Source of the DNA: Kribbella sp. CA-293567 | GTDB lineage: Bacteria; Actinomycetota; Actinomycetes; Propionibacteriales; Kribbellaceae | Assembly: GCF_027627575.1 (NCBI RefSeq) | Contig: NZ_CP114065.1 | Location: 7,440,001 to 7,504,000, forward strand | Length of the DNA stretch: 64,000 nucleotides | Reading direction: 5' to 3' | Part shown: piece after piece, positions 58,332 to 64,000 of the stretch | Layout: every line of letters starts with the position of its first letter | Numbering within the stretch: the first letter of the stretch is position 1 | Program-made: the position numbers and the translations under genes | The notes under the pieces: generated by a model | Seen by the model: only the letters and a program-made list of their open reading frames with translations | Told to the model about the DNA's origin: nothing | The model's database searches: none

Positions 58332-59879
58332 TCAGCGCTTGCGGCGGGCGGCGCCGAAGAGGCCCCGGATGATCTCGCGGCCGGCGGTGCGGGCGAACTG
58401 CTTGAAGGCCGACGAGCCGACGACCTGCTCGACCATCGACTTCTCCGCCTTCGGGGCCCGCGGAGCCGGGGCCGCCTTCGGCTGCGGGGCCGGCTTGTTC
58501 TGAGCCTCCGCCTCGGCCTGCTCAGCGCCCGCCTGGACCCGCGCGGCGAGCTTCTCGTACGCCGATTCGCGGTCGATCACCGCCGTGTACTTCGCGTTGC
58601 CCGCCGACCCCTGCACCGCGGCCGTCAGCTGCTCGGCGGAAGCCGGTGCCATCAGTGACTGCGGAGCGCGCAACCGGGTCCACGCGACCGGGGTCGGGGC
58701 ACCCTTCTCGTTCATCACGGTCACGATCGCCTCGCCGATGCCGAGCTGGGTCAGCACCTCGCCCAGGTCGTACGACGAGTTCGGGAAGGTCGACACGGTC
58801 GCCTTCAGCGCCTTCGCGTCGTTCGGGGTGTGCGCGCGCAGCTGGTGCTGCACCCGCGACCCGAGCTGCGCCAGTACGTCGTCCGGCACGTCCTTCGGGG
58901 TCTGGGTGACGAAGAAGACGCCGACCCCCTTCGACCGGATCAGCCGGACGGTCTGCGCGATCGAGGCGAGGAACGCCTTCGAGGCGTCGGCGAACAGCAG
59001 GTGGGCCTCGTCGAAGAAGAACACCAGCTTCGGCTTCTCCACGTCGCCCACCTCGGGCAGGTCGTGGAACAGGTCGGCCAGCAGCCACATCAGGAAGGTG
59101 GAGAACAGCGCCGGCCGGTCCTGCAGGTTCGGCAGCTCGAGCAGCGAGATGACGCCCTGGCCGTCCCGCTGCTGCAGCAGGTCGGCGGTGTCGAACTCCG
59201 GCTCACCGAAGAACGCCTCGGCGCCCTGGTCGGAGAACCCGATCAGCGCCCGCAGGATGACGCCCGCGGTCGCCGCGGACAGCCCGCCGAGCTCCTTCAG
59301 GTCACCCTTGCCCTCGTCGCTGGTCAGGTGCGAGATGACCGCCCGCAGGTCCTTGATGTCCAGCAGGGTCAGCCCCTGCTTGTCGGCGTAGTGGAAGATC
59401 AGGCCGAGCGAGGACTCCTGGACGTCGTTCAGGCCGAGAACCTTGGACAGCAGCACCGGTCCGAACGACGTGATCGTCGCCCGGATCGGTACGCCGGTGC
59501 CCTGCCCGCCGAGCGCGTAGAACTCGGTCGGGAACCCCGTCCCGGCCCACTCCTGGCCGATCGTCTTCGTCCGCGCCAGCAGCTTCTCGCTCGACTGCCC
59601 CGGCTGCGAGATACCGGACAGGTCACCCTTGATGTCGGCGGCGAAGACCGCGACCCCGGCGGCCGACAACTGCTCGGCCATCAACTGCAGGGTCTTGGTC
59701 TTGCCCGTACCGGTGGCCCCCGCGACCAGCCCGTGCCGGTTCACCATCGAGAGCGGGATCCGGACCGCCGCCTCCGGGTTCGGAGTACCGTCCACCAGGA
59801 GCGCGCCCAGCTCGATCGCCGGTCCCTCGAACGCGTACCCCTGCTTGACGGTCTCCACGACGTCGGCTGTCTCGGCCAT
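58332..59879 (-). CDS. HerA-like ATPase, DUF853 family
   Basis: A 515-residue ATPase of the HerA/FtsK superfamily, DUF853 branch. Walker A HGLVAGATGTGKTKTLQLMA near 51-70, Walker B LVFFFDEAHLLFADA near 280, and a conserved VFFVTQTPKDVPDDVLAQLG. The N-terminus IELGALLVDGTPNPEAAVRI is the HAS-like barrel edge. The C-terminal tail is Ala/Pro/Lys-rich, then a basic GLFGAARRKR end. HerA relatives pump or remodel DNA; the role of DUF853 members is undefined, and no NurA nuclease is beside it. ATG 59879 chosen; the frame continues upstream without homology. Confidence 0.9.
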   Translation of the reverse strand: MAETADVVETVKQGYAFEGPAIELGALLVDGTPNPEAAVRIPLSMVNRHGLVAGATGTGKTKTLQLMAEQLSAAGVAVFAADIKGDLSGISQPGQSSEKLLARTKTIGQEWAGTGFPTEFYALGGQGTGVPIRATITSFGPVLLSKVLGLNDVQESSLGLIFHYADKQGLTLLDIKDLRAVISHLTSDEGKGDLKELGGLSAATAGVILRALIGFSDQGAEAFFGEPEFDTADLLQQRDGQGVISLLELPNLQDRPALFSTFLMWLLADLFHDLPEVGDVEKPKLVFFFDEAHLLFADASKAFLASIAQTVRLIRSKGVGVFFVTQTPKDVPDDVLAQLGSRVQHQLRAHTPNDAKALKATVSTFPNSSYDLGEVLTQLGIGEAIVTVMNEKGAPTPVAWTRLRAPQSLMAPASAEQLTAAVQGSAGNAKYTAVIDRESAYEKLAARVQAGAEQAEAEAQNKPAPQPKAAPAPRAPKAEKSMVEQVVGSSAFKQFARTAGREIIRGLFGAARRKR

Positions 59880-59944
59880 CTCAACGTGCCTCTCGAACGA
59901 ACGAAGGGACTTCTCCCCGTGCGTTCGAGATGCTAGTGCTCGGA

Positions 59945-60649
59945 TCAGCGGATGACGACGACCCTGACGGAAGTCGCGGTGAAGGACCAGATCGTGGCCG
60001 ACATCGCGGCGGAGACCCGGATGCAGCCGTGCGACACCTTCGAGTTGGTGCCGAGCAGCCAGTCGGCGTGGATCTGGGCGCCGGTGCGCTTGTACGTCGG
60101 GATCTGGTGGAAGCCGATCCCGCACGGCGCGAACCGGACGAAGTTGTTCAGGTAGAGGCTGGCGCCGTCGGTGTTCTTCCTGATCCGGGCCGTCCGCCCG
60201 CACTTGACGCCGGTCGTGTAGGTCCCCGGCTTCAGGTACCTCGGGTTGTCGATCATCCCGCCCTGCCGGACCACCTTGCCCTTGGCGTCGACGAGCCAGA
60301 CCCAGTTCTGCCCCTGGCTGATCACGATCCGGCGGCCGGCGCCGGTGCCGGCCGGTACGGCGCGGACGTCGCAGCGCTTCGCCGTCGAGGCCAGCAGCCG
60401 CGCGTACGTCGTACTGTTCAGCGCGCCGGTCTGGCTCAGCTTGTTGGCCGACTGGAACCGGACGGTCGCCGCCTGGGTCATCGCGCCGATCTTGCCGTCC
60501 ACCGGCCCGGGCGTGCAGCCGAGCTTGGTCAGCCGGGTCTGCGCCGCCTTGTTCTGGGTGACGGTCAGCGCCTCGGCCGGGATCGTGGTTCCGGCGACCG
60601 CCACGGCGAGCGTGGCCAGGCCGGCACCTAATCGGGTCAGAGTCCTCAT
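59945..60649 (-). CDS. L,D-transpeptidase with peptidoglycan-binding domain
   Basis: A 234-residue exported enzyme: signal peptide MRTLTRLGAGLATLAVAVAG, cleavage near AEA-L. A PG_binding_1 domain (KLGCTPGPVDGKIGAMTQAA) precedes a YkuD catalytic domain ending in SHGCIRVSAAM, with Cys nucleophile and its His. It should make 3-3 cross-links or attach proteins to peptidoglycan. AGGAGG lies upstream of ATG 60649. The catalytic domain is compact, as in the small actinobacterial ErfK/YkuD-like class. Confidence 0.88.
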   Translation of the reverse strand: MRTLTRLGAGLATLAVAVAGTTIPAEALTVTQNKAAQTRLTKLGCTPGPVDGKIGAMTQAATVRFQSANKLSQTGALNSTTYARLLASTAKRCDVRAVPAGTGAGRRIVISQGQNWVWLVDAKGKVVRQGGMIDNPRYLKPGTYTTGVKCGRTARIRKNTDGASLYLNNFVRFAPCGIGFHQIPTYKRTGAQIHADWLLGTNSKVSHGCIRVSAAMSATIWSFTATSVRVVVIR

Positions 60650-60779
60650 TTTTTCCCCCTCCTGAGTCCTTGTTCCCATGAGACGCCCAACTGCCCGCAA
60701 AGGTTGTGCCTCCGGCGTGTTTTTTCCGGTGACGTTGCCGACCTCTCGCGGACCCCCGACGAACGCTAGACTCCGGGGG

Positions 60780-61073
60780 GTGATCTTCAAGCGCGTCGGC
60801 GAGGAACGGCCTTACCCGGACCACGGGTACAAGCCGAAGGACTGGTCCGTGCTGCCACCGAGGCAGGTGCGGCTCGACCAGCTCGTGACGACCAAGGGCA
60901 CTCTGGACCTGAACGCGCTGCTCGACGAGGACTCGACCTTCTACGGTGACCTGTTCGCCCACGTGGTCGAGTTCAAGGGCGAGATGTACTTGGAGGACGG
61001 TCTGCACCGCGCCCTGCGCGCGGCCCTGCAGCAGCGTCTGGTTCTGCACGCCCGGGTCCTGGTCGTGGATTAA
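60780..61073 (+). CDS. VapB-like small protein upstream of LytR_C gene
   Basis: A 97-residue conserved actinobacterial protein: FKRVGEERPYPDHGYKPKDW, VRLDQLVTTKGTLDLNALL, STFYGDLFAHVVEFKGEMYL, LHRALRAALQQRLVLHARVL. It is often labelled a VapB-type antitoxin, but no toxin gene lies beside it, and its constant place before LytR_C suggests another role. GTG 60780 follows TAGACT by six bases with no ribosome binding site, so it may be leaderless. Likely cotranscribed with the next gene (23 bases apart). Confidence 0.75.
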   Translation: MIFKRVGEERPYPDHGYKPKDWSVLPPRQVRLDQLVTTKGTLDLNALLDEDSTFYGDLFAHVVEFKGEMYLEDGLHRALRAALQQRLVLHARVLVVD

Positions 61074-61096
61074 GAGATGAGTCGGGGGACTGTCAG

Positions 61097-61660
61097 ATGA
61101 GCGCACTCCAGGAGCAGCCGCGGCCGCACTCGCGGATCCACTGGCGGACGCCCATCACGATGGTGGTGCTGCTGTCCGTGCTGGTCGGCGGCGCCTGGTG
61201 GGGCTGGGAGTCGCTGACCCGCAGCAACGCCGGGCCGAGCTGTGTCGAGGCCAAGATGGCCAACGACCGGCTGACCCCGAAGCAGGTCTCGGTGAACGTC
61301 TACAACGGCGGCGCCAAGGCCGGTACGGCGGCAGCGGTGGCGAAGGTGCTGGCGAAGTACGGGTTCCACGTCAGCAAGATCGCGAACGAGCCCAACGGCA
61401 ACAAGGTGACCGGGATCGAGCTGCGCGGCACGACCGCCAACGGGCCCGAGATGAACCTGGTGGCCGGTCAGGTCAAGGGCAGGCCGAAGGCTGTCGCCGA
61501 CGCCCGCGCGGACCACTCCGTCGACCTCGTCATCGGCTCCGGCTACCCGGGACTGCGGGAGAAGCCGCTGCAGTCGATCGCTCTGCCGAAGGACACCACC
61601 CTCTGTCTCCCCAGTATCAAGCCGACGCAGCCGATCCCCTCCGGCCAGAACCCGAACTGA
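61097..61660 (+). CDS. LytR C-terminal-domain membrane protein
   Basis: A 187-residue protein: short cytoplasmic start, one helix (TPITMVVLLSVLVGGAWWGW), and an extracytoplasmic LytR_C domain (VSVNVYNGGAKAGTAAAVAK, YGFHVSKIANEP, DLVIGSGYPGL). Two Cys flank the domain. LytR_C domains accompany enzymes that attach polymers to the wall; stand-alone forms are of unknown role. GGGGGA precedes ATG 61097. Confidence 0.85.
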   Translation: MSALQEQPRPHSRIHWRTPITMVVLLSVLVGGAWWGWESLTRSNAGPSCVEAKMANDRLTPKQVSVNVYNGGAKAGTAAAVAKVLAKYGFHVSKIANEPNGNKVTGIELRGTTANGPEMNLVAGQVKGRPKAVADARADHSVDLVIGSGYPGLREKPLQSIALPKDTTLCLPSIKPTQPIPSGQNPN

Positions 61661-61724
61661 GTCTCCGCTGCACGCCGGCCTGTGACCAGCACTGGCGGCC
61701 GTCACCGGGCGAGCAGGCGACGGT

Positions 61725-63233
61725 CTAGTGCTGTTCGCGGCCGCGTTCGCCGAACCAGCCGGCCAGGCGACCGGCCCGGCTGACCGCGCGCAGCCGACGG
61801 ACCGTCTGGTCCCGCAGGGCGGTCGGCGCGACGACCAGTACGGCGTCGCCGGCGCGCAGTACGGACCGGCGCTCGGGGACGAAGGCCTGCTGGTCCCGGA
61901 TCACCAGCGACACCGACACCCCCGGCGGCAGTCGCAGCTCGCCGATCTCGACCCCCGCCAGCCGGGACTCGCTCGGGATCAGCACCTGCAGCATGTCCGC
62001 GCCCAGCGTCTCCAGTGGCGCGACGTCGATGTCGACCTCGTGCGCCGCGTTGTCGTCCAGCACGCCCAGCCGCTTGGCCAGCCACGGCAGTGACGGGCCC
62101 TGCAGCAGCGTGAAGAGCAGCACGAGCACGAAGACCACGTCGAAGACCCGATCGGCCTGTGGTACCTGGTTCGCGAGCGGGATCGTCGCCAGCACGATCG
62201 GTACCGCGCCGCGCAGTCCGGCCCAGGCGATGAACGTCTGTTCCCGCCACGGGATCCGGAACCACGAGACCGAGATCGTGACGGCCGCGAACCGCCCGAC
62301 CACGGTGACCGCGATCCCGATCACCAGCGCGAGCAGGACGTCGTTCAGCGCGATCCGGCCCGGCGAGGCGAGCAGGCCGAGCATCACGAACAGCCCGATC
62401 TGGGCCAGCCAGGCGAACCCGTCGACGAACGACCGGGTCGCGATCCGGTGCGGCAGCTCCGCGCGGCCGAGGATCAGGCTGGTCACGTAGACGGCGGCGA
62501 ACCCGGAGACGTGCAGCAGCACCGCACCACCGGCGTACGAGACGAAGCAGAGGGAGACGATCGCCAGCGGGTACAGACCGGCGGAGCCGAGCGCGACCCG
62601 GCGGAGCAGACCGACGGCCGCCCAGCCGACCACGAACCCGAACAGGGCGCCGACCACGAGCTCGTAAACGACGAGGCCGGCGAAGTACGGCAGACCGTGC
62701 TCCTTGAGGCCGCCAGTGCTCACCAGAGTCACCAGGAGGACCGTCGGGGCGTCGTTGAGGCCTGACTCGGCCTCGAGCATCCCCCGGAGCCGCGGACGGA
62801 CGGGAACGCGGCGCAGTACGGAGAAGACCGCGGCAGCGTCCGTCGGCGACGTGACGGCGCCCAGCAGGATCGAGATCTGCCAGTCCAGGCCGAGCACGAA
62901 GTGCGCCACACAGGCGACCACACCGACACTGATGGCGACTCCGAGGGTCGCCAGCACGACCCCGATCGGCATCACCGGCCGGACCTCGTTCCACCGGGTG
63001 GTCAGACCACCCTCGATCAGGATGACCACCAGCGCCGCGAACCCGAGCGCATGCGCCAGCCCGGCGTCCTCGAACTGGATCCCGGCGCCGGACTCCCCCA
63101 GCACCAGCCCCATCGCGAGGTAGATCAGCAGCGACGGCAGGCCGAGCCGCCCGGACAAGCGGACAGCGATGATCGCCACCAGCAGCACAGCGGCGCCGGC
63201 CAGCAGGATCCGGTCGAGTTGTGAAACGTCCAC
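61725..63233 (-). CDS. K+/H+ antiporter, CPA1 NhaP2-like, with TrkA_C
   Basis: A 502-residue antiporter with about 12 helices. The CPA core is seen in LLGAVTSPTDAAAVFSVLRR and AESGLNDAPTVLLVTLVS (ND motif). A TrkA_C regulatory domain follows near 415-485 (SRLAGVEIGELRLPPGVSVS, LRAGDAVLVVAPT). It should exchange monovalent cations for protons, with the TrkA_C domain sensing a ligand. A 90-residue spacer joins the two. Single gene. Confidence 0.92.
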   Translation of the reverse strand: MDVSQLDRILLAGAAVLLVAIIAVRLSGRLGLPSLLIYLAMGLVLGESGAGIQFEDAGLAHALGFAALVVILIEGGLTTRWNEVRPVMPIGVVLATLGVAISVGVVACVAHFVLGLDWQISILLGAVTSPTDAAAVFSVLRRVPVRPRLRGMLEAESGLNDAPTVLLVTLVSTGGLKEHGLPYFAGLVVYELVVGALFGFVVGWAAVGLLRRVALGSAGLYPLAIVSLCFVSYAGGAVLLHVSGFAAVYVTSLILGRAELPHRIATRSFVDGFAWLAQIGLFVMLGLLASPGRIALNDVLLALVIGIAVTVVGRFAAVTISVSWFRIPWREQTFIAWAGLRGAVPIVLATIPLANQVPQADRVFDVVFVLVLLFTLLQGPSLPWLAKRLGVLDDNAAHEVDIDVAPLETLGADMLQVLIPSESRLAGVEIGELRLPPGVSVSLVIRDQQAFVPERRSVLRAGDAVLVVAPTALRDQTVRRLRAVSRAGRLAGWFGERGREQH

Positions 63234-63323
63234 AGCGGCCCTCTCGGGTCGGGGACTGCAGCTTAGTGGAGCTATGCCTCCGGCAACGAATTGCGCAGGT
63301 TTGCCGGACCGGCGGAGAAAAGC

Positions 63324-63359
63324 GAAGACCCTGACGCATCACACAGCATCAGGGTCTTC
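63324..63359 (-). terminator. Terminator of tRNA-Ser(CGA)
   Basis: GAAGACCCTGA and TCAGGGTCTTC pair over 11 bases, with a 14-base loop; on the minus strand TTTT follows within three bases. It lies 26 bases beyond the tRNA 3' end. Confidence 0.85.
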
Positions 63360-63384
63360 GGCGTAACTACTACCCGGAGGTAGT

Positions 63385-63475
63385 TGGCGGTGGCGGAGGG
63401 ATTTGAACCCTCGGAAGGGGGGTACCCTTCACGCGCTTTCGAGGCGCGCTCCTTCGGCCGCTCGGACACGCCACC
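63385..63475 (-). tRNA. tRNA-Ser(CGA)
   Basis: On the minus strand, acceptor GGTGGCG pairs with CGCCACC, discriminator G and encoded CCA follow. The anticodon loop is CTCGAAA (anticodon CGA) between GCGCG and CGCGC-type strands, with a long class II variable arm and T arm GAGGG-TTCAAAT-CCCTC. It is intact and unlike the GGA-type fragment at 6270. Confidence 0.95.
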
Positions 63476-63488
63476 GCCGGAGAGGCTA

Positions 63489-63959
63489 TCAAGACCGATG
63501 CCGATTGAAGAAATCGCGGAGCCGCGCGCCGGCTTCGTCGGCCATCACGCCGCCGATCACCTCGGGCCGGTGATTGAGTCTGCGGTCCCGTACGACGTCC
63601 CACAGCGAGCCCACCGCGCCCGCCTTCTCGTCGTACGCCGCGAAGACCAGCCGGTCCAGCCGGGACAGCACGATGGCCCCCGCGCACATCGTGCAGGGCT
63701 CCAGCGTGACCACCAGGGTGCAGCCGGTGAGCCGCCACTCGCCGACGTGCTCGGCCGCCCGCCGGATGGCGAGCACCTCGGCGTGCGCGGTCGGATCGCC
63801 GGTCAGTTCGCGCTCGTTGTGGCCGCGCCCGATCACCTGGGCGTCGGCGTCGAGCACGATCGCCCCGATCGGTACGTCGGCGCTCACGTGCGCCTTCTCG
63901 GCTTCTTCCAGCGCCACCGCCATCAGCCGGGCGTAGGCGCGGTGCGCGGGATCAGCCAA
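63489..63959 (-). CDS. tadA: tRNA adenosine(34) deaminase TadA
   Basis: A 156-residue zinc deaminase. Zinc and catalytic motifs are THAHAE-type (PTAHAEVLAIRRA, near 56-68) and LEPCTMCAGAI near 86-96. It converts the wobble adenosine of tRNA-Arg(ACG) to inosine. The open frame begins at TTG 63959, inside the end of the upstream gene; ATG 63923 (MAVALEEAEKAHVSA) is a credible alternative that matches the usual family N-terminus, but neither has a strong ribosome binding site. Adjacent to tRNA-Ser(CGA), a common arrangement in actinobacteria. Confidence 0.95.
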   Translation of the reverse strand: MADPAHRAYARLMAVALEEAEKAHVSADVPIGAIVLDADAQVIGRGHNERELTGDPTAHAEVLAIRRAAEHVGEWRLTGCTLVVTLEPCTMCAGAIVLSRLDRLVFAAYDEKAGAVGSLWDVVRDRRLNHRPEVIGGVMADEAGARLRDFFNRHRS

Positions 63960-64000
63960 TGGCTTCGATCGCCTCGTGGAACTGGTTGCCGAAACCCAGC
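63952..64000 (-). CDS. C-terminus of the gene upstream of tadA, cut by the window edge
   Basis: Only LGFGNQFHEAIEAIG and a TGA at 63954-63952 are visible. Actinobacterial tadA is usually preceded by a tRNA adenosine deaminase-associated protein, which this probably is. The stop overlaps the TTG start of tadA. Confidence 0.5.
   Translation of the reverse strand, partial: LGFGNQFHEAIEAIG

Noticed and set aside
60780..61073. Antitoxin of a VapBC pair
   Set aside because: No PIN-domain toxin follows; the next gene is a LytR_C membrane protein.
58332..61106. A single 924-codon protein upstream of the HerA-like ATPase
   Set aside because: The extra N-terminal part is an antisense shadow of the L,D-transpeptidase and VapB-like genes; homology begins at ATG 59879.
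6270..63475. The tRNA-Ser at 63385 as parent of the att fragment
   Set aside because: It has anticodon CGA and different T arm and acceptor sequences, so it cannot be the integration target.

Overview
The window is high-GC DNA from a filamentous or soil actinomycete. Gene content (LAL-type LuxR regulator, SigE-family and ECF42 sigma factors, DGPF protein, HelR, MmyB-like XRE regulator), abundant GTG/TTG starts, strong GC3 codon bias and genes that seem to be leaderless all fit the Actinomycetota. The overall style resembles Nocardioidaceae such as Kribbella, but that placement is an impression, not a computed result.

Region 1 (1-6325) is foreign in character: less GC-rich and with more A/T at third codon positions than the rest. 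It holds a truncated DUF6879 gene, small unknown genes and a compact three-gene minus-strand operon: cytosine-5 DNA methyltransferase, McrB-like AAA+ NTPase and PD-(D/E)XK nuclease. This is the gene logic of LlaJI/BsuMI-type restriction-modification. The region ends at a 56-bp 3' fragment of a tRNA-Ser(GGA) gene (6270-6325), the usual scar of integration into a tRNA, so these genes look like cargo of an integrated element whose right boundary lies here.

Region 2 (6.4-29 kb) is ordinary chromosome rich in defence and stress genes: XRE regulator, GNAT, methyltransferases, a heterodimeric ABC exporter with one dead ATP site, an ECF42 sigma/DGPF pair, and a rifamycin-resistance pair (glycosyltransferase plus HelR) preceded by a 19-bp rifamycin-associated element. 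Two PAP2 phosphatases, two metallo-beta-lactamase-fold hydrolases, a nitroreductase-hemerythrin fusion, a secreted C39-like protease and a large LuxR regulator follow, then a decayed EEP nuclease.

Region 3 (29.5-37 kb) is a carbohydrate ABC importer (two permeases and a lipoprotein, no ATPase) and its probable DeoR/LacI hybrid regulator divergent from a YesL-like gene. Between importer and regulator sits an unfamiliar operon: three tandem paralogous small proteins (the middle one broken) followed by an HExxH zincin-like protein with a probable frameshift. This is the best candidate for something undescribed.

Region 4 (37-52 kb) carries an MFS exporter, Tex, a G-rich tandem repeat array, GNAT, a patch of gene remnants, a resolvase-like pair, an M15-type peptidase with a 39-residue acidic microprotein, an SDR/TetR/epoxide-hydrolase group with a shared palindromic operator, a methyltransferase, a tripeptidyl-aminopeptidase-like secreted hydrolase and an MmyB-like regulator.

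Region 5 (52-64 kb) has two parallel SigE-sigma plus proline-rich membrane protein modules flanking a secreted SH3-type protein, then a diguanylate cyclase, a HerA-like ATPase, an L,D-transpeptidase, a VapB-like/LytR_C pair, a CPA1 antiporter, tRNA-Ser(CGA) and tadA. No CRISPR array, rRNA or intact insertion sequence was seen.
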